Positions 24,774-33,534 of a stretch of DNA of 36,711 bases are shown one piece after another; positions within the stretch are counted from its first letter, which is position 1, and each line of letters starts with the position of its first letter. Below the pieces are notes generated by a model. That model worked only from the letters and a program-made list of their open reading frames with translations. It did no database searches and had not been told where the DNA came from. Source of the stretch: an uncultured Monoglobus sp. (GTDB lineage: Bacteria > Bacillota > Clostridia > Monoglobales > Monoglobaceae); assembly GCA_947624305.1 (NCBI GenBank), contig CANQKC010000030.1, forward strand, positions 1 through 36,711. Reading direction: 5' to 3'. Position numbers and translations under genes: made by a program.

Positions 24774-25000
24774 GAGCCAACGTAGTGATTAGCGATTAGC
24801 GAATAGATCGCCGCACCCTGTGGGTCCGCTTGGCTCCCGCTGACGTTTCGTGGGGCCGGATGCCTACATCCGGCCAGCGGCGACACCTCATCCGACTTTT
24901 TGCCCGAACGGGCAAAAACCCACCTTCCCCTCAAGGGGAAGGCCCTGTAGGGGCGGATATTATCCGCCCGCGGCGGCATGTGGGCAAATGTCCGCAAACG
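24774..25000. repeat. composite intergenic repeat island 3
   Basis: It holds the short ATTAGCGATTAGCGAATAG tract (about 24787-24806), a hairpin GGCCGGATG-ccta-CATCCGGCC (24855-24876), the 61-bp ACACCTCATC module (24883-24943) and the 52-bp module (24947-24998) identical to 3207-3258. The module order differs from island 1. From 25001 to 25165 I see no clear feature apart from A-rich sequence before the next gene. Confidence 0.85.
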
Positions 25001-25180
25001 TTAATGATTTGTGGCCTCGTTTATTTGCTGAAACGGAATACCGTGGTGCAACGCACCCGCTCCGCGGCTCCGGCCGCAGCCGCCCTACACCAAAATACTG
25101 TCGCACACTCTGTATGTGAGGGCGGGGTTTAAACCAAGTAAAAAAATAATTATATATAAAAAAGAAAGAAGGAGTTTAAA

Positions 25181-27105
25181 ATGAAAACAAAGAGAAAAAC
25201 AAAAATCTTATCGCTTATTTTGGCGATAACCGTGGTAACAACAATGATCATGGCCGTGCCGTTTACGGCCAGCGCGGCGGAGGGCGACGTTTACACAGAA
25301 TGGGTAGCAAATGCCAATAATTTTACTTCAACCGCATTAAGCATGTCAACTCCTGCGCCAAATACGTTAACGGCGAAGCCTACACTTACTGCTGATAAAG
25401 AGGGAAGTAACCCCGGATATAAGGATGTAACCGGCCTCAGTTCGATTGATGGTATCAATGGCCCAATCAGTATTAGCGGTAATATCAGAGGCGTAAAAAT
25501 GGAAGGAAAAACTAAGATTACTTTAAACACAAATTTCTCGGAAAATACCAAAAATTCTGAATTTGCATCATACAGTCTTAAAATAATTGTATCTTCAGCA
25601 GATCAAACCGAGGGATATGTTAAAATAGCGGGAACGGGAAGCAGTTCAGATAAAGATTTTGATGAACAAACAGAGGCTTTTACGGCTGCACAACAATTAA
25701 CGACTTTTGAGAAAAAAGACTTAGATTGCGAAACAATTACAATAACTCAAGGAAGTAAACAAGTTGCGCCTATATATATATCGGCATCAAATATAAAGTG
25801 CCTTCAACCGAAAAAGTTTTGAATATTCCCGAGGAAACTTACAATGTTCCCACCGGAGAAGAATTAAAAATCACTCCCGAAACAGAAAATCTTACGGGAG
25901 ATATAACATGGAAAAGTGATAATCCATCGATAACGGTTAAAGAAGGAGATGTGAAAGGTGTTGGAGTTGTGAAAGGTGACCAACCGGGACAAGCGACTAT
26001 TACTGCGGAATCAGTTACAGACAATATTAAGGATACATGCACGGTTATAGTTTCGAATTCAAAGATCGTTAATGTTTCGTTCGGATTGGGAATAGGCAGC
26101 GCTAAAATTCAGAAGCAGCCGGATGGTCAACCTCAGGAGTTAATAAAAGGCGAACAAAGACTTGACTACGGTAATTATAAAATAACCTATGAGCTTTCGG
26201 CACCGATGACCTATGTAGCAGATAATATTTCGGAAGACTTCACGGTAGGAACAAATTCGCCAACAAGATTGGAACTTAATACCAAAAATCATGAAATATC
26301 CGAAGTCTCATTCGGCCCGGAAGTATACAACGCGATGTACGGTAAGACAATAATTTGGGGTTGTGATAGTGATACATGGTATCCGAAATCAATGCATGAA
26401 ATAAATTCGCTGCAGCAAAATAATATTGTGCCGATAGCGGGAGCTGTTCAAGGCAAAACCGAGGACAGCGATGTTTATATGACAGTTCAAGGCGGAAAAC
26501 TGCATGCTGCAAGAAGTGGTTCTTTCCAGATTAATGAAAATACGGTTCTTTCGATCCCGGTTGTTGAAAATAGCACAATAACGGTTAAAAATGATGCTAG
26601 TAAAAAGGCTACATATACATTAGGAAAAGAGACCGATATAAAGAGCGATAAAACTTACGAAGCTACGGCCGAGGACGTACAAAAGGGATATGTTCAACTG
26701 AAAGTTACCGCGAAAGATGGTTATCTGCAATACATTACAGTAGAAACTCCCGCTTCACCGATCACTTGGGGCGAAGGCGAGACCGACTCCGGCTACTATG
26801 ACGAGGACGGCAAAAAAGGCGTTATCCGTTTCCTTCAGGGATATAGCGGAGAAGCGGAAGGCTACGGATTTTATCTTCTTGACAAGGAAAGCAAAATCAT
26901 TGTGGGCAGTAAAATCGAAGGCAAAGAAGATATTAACAACGCAGACGGAATTTACGCCGATCTTATAAACATTGAGGAAAATAATTCGGATTTGTATTAC
27001 ATGAAGGCTTTTGTTGTGGTAGATGGAAAGGAAATCTGGGGCCCGGCCTTCGGCGGTAAAGTGGATGACTGGGAAAGAGAAGTTGAAAAGCCCACAGTGC
27101 AATAA
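25181..27105 (+). pseudogene. secreted Ig-like (BIG2) protein, frameshifted at a TA tract
   Basis: The first frame (25181-25822) has AAGGAG, a start and a signal peptide (about 1-32, TASA cleavage), then about 180 residues of extracellular beta-type sequence. It stops shortly after a (TA)5T tract at 25771-25781. The second frame (from about 25780 to 27105) continues with IKYKVPSTEKV, a BIG2-like Ig domain (LTGDITWKSDNPSITVKEG, QATITAES), further beta-rich sequence and a C-terminal domain with GVIRFLQGYSG and MKAFVVVDGKEIW. Removing one TA unit joins the frames smoothly. The product would then be about 640 aa, secreted, probably surface-associated and perhaps glycan-binding; no catalytic motif is seen. 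Base composition is visibly more A/T-rich than neighbours. It may be a pseudogene, a phase-variable gene or a sequencing error. Confidence 0.75.
25771..25781. repeat. (TA)5T tract at the frameshift
   Basis: Eleven alternating bases lie exactly where the reading frame changes by two bases, equivalent to one dinucleotide unit. Such tracts are slippage-prone. Confidence 0.85.
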
Positions 27106-27179
27106 TCAACTGTAAACATACCAATGGCGGCGGTGAAAAAATTTAATTCTGTTTGCCGCCTGCCCATGACTTATCGCTT

Positions 27180-27330
27180 TGTTGTTTGCTCCGGCTTAGC
27201 GCGAGCTTGAATCCCTTCGCCGGGCGGCATCCCCCAACCAACATACGGGGAGCGCCATATAATCAACGTATCAACCAAGGCGCGCGCGGCCCGGAGTTTT
27301 ACGGCTCGCGCTAATCCGGAGCAAACGGCG
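27180..27330 (+). ncRNA. large stem-forming leader upstream of the 56-aa peptide
   Basis: Two 23-nt arms (27184-27206 and 27304-27326) are complementary at 22 positions, and the pairing extends outward through G-U pairs (27180-27183 with 27327-27330), which favours an RNA structure over a DNA inverted repeat. Inside are a second helix (CCGGGC 27220-27225 with GCCCGG 27289-27294) and a possible alternative hairpin (CCCC 27232-27235 with GGGG 27247-27250, flanked by GGCG/CGCC). The structure ends 18 bases before the ribosome site at 27349. No known riboswitch core was recognised. Confidence 0.5.
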
Positions 27331-27363
27331 GCGATGCTTAAAATTTTTGGAGGTGACTTTAAA

Positions 27364-27534
27364 ATGAGAAATATAAAGGAATACAAGGCGCCCACGGCGC
27401 AGATCACGGAATTTGAGTGCGCGGACGTTATAACGGCCAGCACGCTTATGACCAAGCCTAAAACAGATGTGGGCGCAAATGATTATGTGTATGCGGGCCA
27501 CATTGACTGGAATGAAAATTTCGGCAAGAATTAA
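27364..27534 (+). CDS. 56-aa peptide of unknown function
   Basis: The peptide begins MRNIKEYKAPTAQITEFECA, continues DVITASTLMTKPKTDVGAND and ends with YVYAGHIDWNENFGKN. GGAGGTGAC precedes the ATG at 27364, an excellent site, and a strong terminator follows. There is no signal peptide or membrane segment and only one Cys (within FECADVITAS). I recall many short Clostridia proteins with a similar N-terminal YxAP and a central DVITxS motif and no known role; this is from memory. It could be a precursor of a modified peptide or an exported signal, but no modification enzyme is nearby. Confidence 0.65.
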   Translation: MRNIKEYKAPTAQITEFECADVITASTLMTKPKTDVGANDYVYAGHIDWNENFGKN

Positions 27535-27546
27535 AATAGTAACAAC

Positions 27547-27570
27547 AAAAAAGGCGCCTCGGCGCCTTTT
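27547..27570. terminator. bidirectional terminator
   Basis: AAAAGGCGCC and GGCGCCTTTT pair with a TC loop between the peptide gene and cysK. T-rich sequence follows on both strands (TTTTCTG on plus, TTTTTTGTTGTT on minus). Confidence 0.85.
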
Positions 27571-27577
27571 CTGTTAT

Positions 27578-28507
<930 letters not shown>

Positions 28508-28558
28508 AAAAATTACCTCTTTTCATAAAATATATATAACCTACATGTTTACTATGTT

Positions 28559-28587
28559 ATAATACACCAAAACAAAACTTTTGTCAA
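28559..28587 (-). promoter_or_regulatory. promoter of cysK
   Basis: Minus-strand TTGACA (28582-28587), 17 bp, TATTAT (28559-28564). About 45 nt of A/T-rich leader follow; no riboswitch or T-box is visible. Confidence 0.75.
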
Positions 28588-28597
28588 TAGTTTTTTG

Positions 28598-28627
28598 AAA
28601 AAAATCCCCGCACGAAAAGGCGGGGAT
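28598..28627 (-). terminator. terminator of the pectate lyase gene
   Basis: Minus-strand ATCCCCGC (28620-28627 complement) and GCGGGGAT pair across an 8-nt loop and are followed by seven U residues (28598-28604 complement). It begins 7 bases after the lyase stop and lies just upstream of the cysK promoter. Confidence 0.88.
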
Positions 28628-28633
28628 AAATTT

Positions 28634-30655
28634 TCAGCGCTTGATAACATCCGCGTAAGGCGCGAGGCTGCCGTTTGACCAGAGATAGCACCTCACGTCG
28701 GAATATTCTTTTGAAAACTCAAGGGATATGTCATGCTTTGCCTCGCCGAGCGGCACAAGCCCGGTCAGGACCTCGCTCACAATATCGTTTTCATACGCCG
28801 CGGCGACGAACAGAGCGCCGCTCTCATCCGACAGGTTCGCGACCGAGGCCGTGACCGTCTTTCCGATGACCGAAGGCTCCGCGCAATAGAACACGCCGCC
28901 CGGGTTTTCGGTCGGGCCCGCCGTTGGCGCCGGAGGCTCCGTCGGGCCTGCTGTCGGCGCGGGAGGCTCCGTCGGGCCGGGAGTGGGAGCGGTTCCGCTT
29001 GTCGCGGGATACTCGGTCTCGTCGCCGACGTAGTTTTTGACTACGGAAGATTGATAATCCTCAAGCATCTGTTTAAGCTCGGGCACTATATCATGGCTGG
29101 TGTCGGGATTATCGGTGTCGGTGGGCGCGTAATTGCTAAGATCAAATTTAATGTCTCCGCCGCCGCTCCTTCCGGCGTGGCTTTTGACGTCCGCGGCAAC
29201 ATTCTCCGCGGGGTCGGGTTTTGAAGCGAGATCGACCTTTGTGTCAAAATTGCTGTATGTGTTCTTAAACGTTATTCCGTTCTTGGTGTTAAGCTTGGTC
29301 TTGACCGTGTCCGGGATCTGCTCGTCCGCCGAAGACGCATTATAAGCGTCAAAATCGTTGGTTCCGCCATAGAACGTAACATCTCCGCAATCAAGCATCA
29401 GATTATTATAAGCTTTTATTATTCCGCCCGCCTCACCGCTGAAGGTTCCGTCATCGTGGCCCTGTTTTGAAGAAAGCATGGGAGACTTCACGCCGCGGAA
29501 AACATTATTCTCCGCGAACACCGAGGCGCCCGAGGTCACGCCGATGCCGTAGCCGCTGTTGCCGTCGAAATAGTTGTTGTACATATGCACGTTTGAGTAT
29601 CTGGTTCTGGGGTGGCGGGAATCGGAATGGTCAAACCAGTTGTGGTGATAGGTAAGATAATCGGTTCCGTCGCCCGATGCGCTATCGCTCTTTGCCTGTA
29701 TCAGCGAGCATTTTCCGCTGTCCCAGAAATGGTTGTATGAGAGCGTGCAGTATTTCGCGCCTTTCTTGATGTCAAGCGAGCCGTCGCCCTTTACCTTGTC
29801 GGTTACCTTGGGGTCGGTCTTGCCGTAATAAAAGTCGTTGTTGTGGACCCATATATTTTCATTCGAGCCGTTGATCGAGATACCGTCGTCGGTGAACAGC
29901 ACGAGGCCGAGATTTCTGATCTCGGTGTTTTTGTTGCCGTTCAGGTTAAGGCCGAACCATTTGAGCGTCGCGTCGTCGCCCACGCCCTCGAACGTGATGT
30001 TTTTTGACTCCTTTGACTCCAGAAACGCGGGCTTGCCGTCCGAAGTGACAAGACCGCTGACTTTCTCGCCGTCGATCATGCCGATAAAGCGCACGATTAG
30101 CGGCCTTGAATCCCTTCTATATGACTGAAGAATATTTCTGAGTCCGATGTATTCCTTAATTTTGCTGCCGTCCTTGATACCGAGTTTGACGGTGTTGACG
30201 TTCTCGTTTGTTATGTAGAGTATCTGCGCGTCGGATTTCACCGTGCCGTCGTCGTTATAGCCGCCCGAGGCGGACTTGTTCGACGAGTTTGACGAGAACG
30301 CGAAGCCCTCGCGCTTGTATGCCGAAACCGCAATGTTTTTCCGCTCAGCGGAGCCGCCCGCGGTCTCGACCTTAACGTCATACTCGCCCTCGGCGAGGCC
30401 CAAAGCGTCCGCGCGGTAATAGTTTCCGTAATATCTGACAAGCTCCTTGTCGATCGGCTGCTGCGGATAGTCCGCGTCAGACGACTTTTTGACATACACG
30501 CTATAGCCGTCCGCCGCCGCGGTGTTCGTCCACAAAACCGCGATCGACTCAAACCCGCCGCGGGCATCCGTGATCTCTAATCCGTCCGCCGCGCTTACCG
30601 CCGCGGCGGGAATTACCATGCACAAAATAAGCAATACACACAAAAAACGCTTCAT
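28634..30655 (-). CDS. secreted pectate lyase, polysaccharide lyase family 1
   Basis: This enzyme would cleave polygalacturonate by Ca-dependent beta-elimination outside the cell. The 673-aa protein has a signal peptide (about 1-22, AVSA), a fibronectin-III-like domain (about 25-115; VLWTNTAAADGYSVYVK), then a right-handed beta-helix PL1 domain (about 150-455) with IWVHNNDFYYG, TYHHNWFDHSDSRHPRTRYS and VHMYNNYFDG, which include the family's catalytic Arg region. A Pro/Thr linker with repeated PTAGPTEPPA (about 555-585) leads to a C-terminal domain whose end (DVRCYLWSNGSLAPYADVIK) resembles that of the secreted GH95 protein. I chose the ATG at 30655, 10 nt after GGAAGGTG; an ATG at 30673 is in frame but not supported. 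It follows era by 33 bases with no terminator between. Confidence 0.93.
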   Translation of the reverse strand: MKRFLCVLLILCMVIPAAAVSAADGLEITDARGGFESIAVLWTNTAAADGYSVYVKKSSDADYPQQPIDKELVRYYGNYYRADALGLAEGEYDVKVETAGGSAERKNIAVSAYKREGFAFSSNSSNKSASGGYNDDGTVKSDAQILYITNENVNTVKLGIKDGSKIKEYIGLRNILQSYRRDSRPLIVRFIGMIDGEKVSGLVTSDGKPAFLESKESKNITFEGVGDDATLKWFGLNLNGNKNTEIRNLGLVLFTDDGISINGSNENIWVHNNDFYYGKTDPKVTDKVKGDGSLDIKKGAKYCTLSYNHFWDSGKCSLIQAKSDSASGDGTDYLTYHHNWFDHSDSRHPRTRYSNVHMYNNYFDGNSGYGIGVTSGASVFAENNVFRGVKSPMLSSKQGHDDGTFSGEAGGIIKAYNNLMLDCGDVTFYGGTNDFDAYNASSADEQIPDTVKTKLNTKNGITFKNTYSNFDTKVDLASKPDPAENVAADVKSHAGRSGGGDIKFDLSNYAPTDTDNPDTSHDIVPELKQMLEDYQSSVVKNYVGDETEYPATSGTAPTPGPTEPPAPTAGPTEPPAPTAGPTENPGGVFYCAEPSVIGKTVTASVANLSDESGALFVAAAYENDIVSEVLTGLVPLGEAKHDISLEFSKEYSDVRCYLWSNGSLAPYADVIKR
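28901..28990 (-). repeat. three 30-bp repeats encoding the lyase linker
   Basis: Three imperfect 30-bp units (28901-28930, 28931-28960, 28961-28990) encode the PTxGPTEPPA linker. The number of units could vary by recombination; the frame is unaffected because 30 is divisible by three. Confidence 0.75.
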
Positions 30656-30688
30656 AAAAATACACCTTCCCAAAATTTTAATTATGTC

Positions 30689-31579
30689 TTAATTCTTTTC
30701 AAAGCCCATTTCGGTTATAAAATTCTCGATATTGCGCCAGTTTTCCTTGACCTTGACCCAAAGCTCAAGGTAGACCTTCTCGCCCAAAAACCGCTCAATG
30801 TCCTGCCGCGCTTGACGGCCTATGTCTTTGAGCTTGTCGCCCTTCTTGCCGATGATTATGCCCTTGTGGCTCTGCTTTTCGCAGTAGATCACCGCCGAGA
30901 TGTCATAGGTGCCGTTTTCGCGCTGCTTCATCTTTTCGATCTCGACCGCGATGCCGTGGGGTATCTCTTTGTTTAAAAGGCGCAGCGCCTTTTCGCGGAT
31001 AAATTCGGCTACGATCTGACGCTCGGGCTGGTCGGTTATAACGTCGTCGGGGAAGAACTTCGGCCCGTCCTCCATCATGCCCTCGATGATCTCGAGCAGC
31101 TTGTCCACGTTTTCGCCCTTTTGGGCCGAGATCGGCACGATAGCGGCAAAGTCATAAATATGCTGCAGCCTGTCCAAAATCGGAAGCAGGTTTAGCCTCG
31201 GCATTGTGTCGATCTTGTTGACCGCGAGTATCACCGGCACGTCCGAGGTCTTAAGGCCGCCCAGAGCTTCTTTTTCCGCCTCAAGCTCGCTCTCGGAGAT
31301 GCCCGCGTCGATCATGTAGATAAGCGCGTCAATATCCTGTGTGGCGGAATAGATATACTTTTCCATTCGCCTGCCCAGCTTGTTGTGGGGTTTGTGAATT
31401 CCGGGCGTGTCGATCAGCACGAGCTGACAGTCGCCGCTTGTGTGAACGCCGAGAATTTTTGTCCGCGTGGTCTGCGGCTTGCGCGAAACGATCGCCACCT
31501 TCTCGCCCACCAGGCGGTTGAGCAAGGTCGACTTGCCCGCGTTGGGCCTGCCCGTGATTGCAATAAATCCCGATTTCAT
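30689..31579 (-). CDS. era: GTPase Era
   Basis: Era is an essential GTPase that binds 16S rRNA and helps 30S subunit assembly. The 296-aa protein has an N-terminal G domain (GRPNAGKST, DTPGIHKPHN, NKID) and a C-terminal KH domain (YCEKQSHKGIIIGKKGDKLK, LELWVKVKENWR). The ATG at 31579 overlaps the dgkA stop as ATGA and has AGGAGG upstream; an in-frame ATG at 31651 lies inside dgkA and is rejected. It is the last ribosome-related gene of the yqfC-to-era operon. The usual downstream recO is absent; a pectate lyase follows instead. Confidence 0.97.
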   Translation of the reverse strand: MKSGFIAITGRPNAGKSTLLNRLVGEKVAIVSRKPQTTRTKILGVHTSGDCQLVLIDTPGIHKPHNKLGRRMEKYIYSATQDIDALIYMIDAGISESELEAEKEALGGLKTSDVPVILAVNKIDTMPRLNLLPILDRLQHIYDFAAIVPISAQKGENVDKLLEIIEGMMEDGPKFFPDDVITDQPERQIVAEFIREKALRLLNKEIPHGIAVEIEKMKQRENGTYDISAVIYCEKQSHKGIIIGKKGDKLKDIGRQARQDIERFLGEKVYLELWVKVKENWRNIENFITEMGFEKN

Positions 31580-32037
31580 AAATTCCTCCTGTATTTTAAA
31601 CCGAAAACAAACAACGCCATTATCACAATATACGTCGCGGTGAGGTACCAATGTTTAAGCAGCGTCATTAAGGCCGGGATAAGCCGCGCGGTGTCGCCGA
31701 AAACGAACACCGCTACAACGACCGAGCCGACGGCTGCGATAAGCACCGCCCCGGCCGCCGCGTCCTTGGCGAGCCGAGCGAGCTCCGAACGTTCGATTGA
31801 TGCCAGATCCGCCGCAGCCTCAACCGCGGTGTTGGCCGCCTCAAGGCCCATGACCAGGGCTATGGCAAGCGCGAGAACCGCCGCCTCGATCCGCGTCGCG
31901 CCGTAGAGCGCGGTAAAAATTGCGACAGTCACCGCGGCGCAGATATGTATTCTGAAATTCCGCTCCCTCGCGGCGCAGGCAAAGACCCCTCTGCCCGCAT
32001 AGCCGAAGCTTTTGATAAGCGCCAACAAATTTTTCAT
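31576..32037 (-). CDS. dgkA: diacylglycerol/undecaprenol kinase (DgkA family)
   Basis: This is a 153-aa membrane kinase that in Firmicutes phosphorylates undecaprenol for cell wall lipid recycling. It shows ERNFRIHICAA, a central catalytic segment EAANTAVEAAADL, and KDAAAGAVLIAAVGSVVVAV, with three to four hydrophobic segments. It is somewhat longer than the usual 120-130 aa because of an extra hydrophobic C-terminal stretch (HWYLTATYIVIMALFVFGL). It overlaps ybeY by 4 bases (ATGA-type) and era by 4 bases, so the three are translationally coupled. Confidence 0.92.
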   Translation of the reverse strand: MKNLLALIKSFGYAGRGVFACAARERNFRIHICAAVTVAIFTALYGATRIEAAVLALAIALVMGLEAANTAVEAAADLASIERSELARLAKDAAAGAVLIAAVGSVVVAVFVFGDTARLIPALMTLLKHWYLTATYIVIMALFVFGLKYRRNL

Positions 32038-32519
32038 CGCTCAAGCCCCATTTGGTCCAAAATCTCTTTCTGATAACCGAACATCTCGTCCTCATCCTCG
32101 GGCGTCATGTGGTCATATCCCAAAAGATGCAGCATCGAGTGCACCGTCAAAAATCCGACCTCGCGCTCGAACGAGTGGCCGTATTCCCCGGCCTGCTCGC
32201 GGGCGCGCTCAAGGGATATGACAATATCGCCCAGCACGATCTCGCCCATTTCGCTTAGCTCGGCGTAGTCCTCGTGGATCTCGCCCTTCTCGTCATATTC
32301 AAACATCGGGAACGACAGCACGTCGGTCGCGCGGTCGATCCCGCGATGCAGCCTGTTAAGATTTCGTATATCCTCGTTGTCGGTCAGCATAACGCTGATC
32401 TCAACGTCGTCTCTCAGGCCGAAAAAGCCCAAGGTCGACCGCGCAGCGCGCTTGATAAGCTCGCGCAGCTTGCGGCTCACGGTTATTTTGCTCTGATTGT
32501 TAAGAATTACGACTTTCAT
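32034..32519 (-). CDS. ybeY: endoribonuclease YbeY
   Basis: YbeY is a zinc-dependent endoribonuclease for 16S rRNA 3' end maturation and ribosome quality control. The 161-aa protein carries NRLHRGIDRATDVLSFPMFE, LGDIVISLERA, and the metal site HSMLHLLGYDH (H-x3-H-x5-H), all intact. The length is typical. Its start overlaps the phoH stop by 4 bases in the conserved phoH-ybeY pairing. Confidence 0.96.
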   Translation of the reverse strand: MKVVILNNQSKITVSRKLRELIKRAARSTLGFFGLRDDVEISVMLTDNEDIRNLNRLHRGIDRATDVLSFPMFEYDEKGEIHEDYAELSEMGEIVLGDIVISLERAREQAGEYGHSFEREVGFLTVHSMLHLLGYDHMTPEDEDEMFGYQKEILDQMGLER

Positions 32520-33514
32520 GTCTGTTTCCTGCTTTTCTCCCTGCGCTGAAGCGCCACGCGCTCCCGCTCAAGTGTCTTTTTCTCATACGCCTTGACTATC
32601 TTCTGCACCAGCGGGTGGCGCACAACATCTTTTTCGGACAGATACATAAACTCTATTCCCTCAATGTTTTTAAGCACGATCTCGGCGTCCCTGAGGCCCG
32701 ACTGCTTGTCCCTCGGCAGGTCGACCTGAGTTACGTCGCCGGTCACGACAATCTTTGAGGCGAAGCCCATTCGGGTCAGGAACATCTTCATCTGCTCGCG
32801 CGTGGTGTTCTGTGCCTCATCGAGTATTATGAACGCGTCGTCAAGCGTCCTGCCGCGCATATAGGCGAGGGGAGCGACCTCGATCTGGCCGCGCTCCAGA
32901 ACCTTGTGGAACGTCTCAAATCCGAGCATTTCGCCGAGCGCGTCATAGAGCGGCCTCAGGTACGGATCGACCTTTTCCTGCATGTCGCCGGGCAGAAAGC
33001 CGAGGCTCTCGCCCGCCTCGATCGCGGGACGGGTGAGGATTATGCGGTTCACCTCTTTGTTCTTAAACGCCGCGACCGCCATCGCGACCGCGAGATATGT
33101 CTTTCCGGTTCCCGCGGGGCCTATGCCGAACACGATAGGATTGTTTTTTATCTTTTCAACATAGTTTTTTTGGCCGAGGGTCTTCGCTTTGAGCGGCGTT
33201 CCGTTTGAGGTGACGCATATAACGTCCTTGCCGAGGTCTTTAAGCTCTTCCTCGTTGCCGTCGTCGATCTGGCCCATGACGTAGCGAACCTCCTGCTCGC
33301 CGATAGTCTCGCCGCGGGCCGCGTAGGCCATGAGCTGATTGATCGCCGATACCGCCTTGTCAACGTTCTCGGGCGCGCCGCCGACCTTTATCGCGGAGCC
33401 GCGGTTTATCACGGCCACATCAAGCTCCTTTTCGATAATTCTGACGTTCTCGTCAAAGCTGCCGAAAAGGTTGATGACATATTCCATTTTTTCAACATCA
33501 ATGTATCTTTCCAT
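32516..33514 (-). CDS. phoH: PhoH-family ATPase (PhoH-like, upstream of ybeY)
   Basis: The 332-aa protein has a Walker A GPAGTGKT (132-139), TRPAIEAGESLGFLPGDM, Walker B IILDEAQNT and MVVTGDVTQVDLP-like VVTGDVTQVDLPRDK. An N-terminal region (about 1-80) is like KH-type sequence (RIIEKELDVAVINRGSAIKV). Proteins at this position are thought to be RNA-linked ATPases acting with YbeY. AGAGGTAA precedes the ATG and a 20-base gap separates it from yqfD. Confidence 0.95.
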   Translation of the reverse strand: MERYIDVEKMEYVINLFGSFDENVRIIEKELDVAVINRGSAIKVGGAPENVDKAVSAINQLMAYAARGETIGEQEVRYVMGQIDDGNEEELKDLGKDVICVTSNGTPLKAKTLGQKNYVEKIKNNPIVFGIGPAGTGKTYLAVAMAVAAFKNKEVNRIILTRPAIEAGESLGFLPGDMQEKVDPYLRPLYDALGEMLGFETFHKVLERGQIEVAPLAYMRGRTLDDAFIILDEAQNTTREQMKMFLTRMGFASKIVVTGDVTQVDLPRDKQSGLRDAEIVLKNIEGIEFMYLSEKDVVRHPLVQKIVKAYEKKTLERERVALQRREKSRKQT

Positions 33515-33534
33515 TAATTACCTCTAAAAAGTTT

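Noticed and set aside
3040..25000. CRISPR array
   Set aside because: The repeats are few, dispersed over 22 kb, palindromic and unequal in spacing, and there are no cas genes.
24719..25132. Open frames of 89-100 codons in repeat island 3
   Set aside because: Same reason: repeat sequence, no ribosome sites, no conserved product.
27241..27260. ACGGGGAGCGCC, reminiscent of a TPP riboswitch segment
   Set aside because: The CTGAGA and ACCTGATCTGG-like parts of the TPP core are absent, so the resemblance is superficial.
27184..27326. Small transposon (MITE) with 23-bp terminal inverted repeats
   Set aside because: No flanking target duplication is visible and the stem extends by G-U pairs, which favours RNA; not fully excluded.
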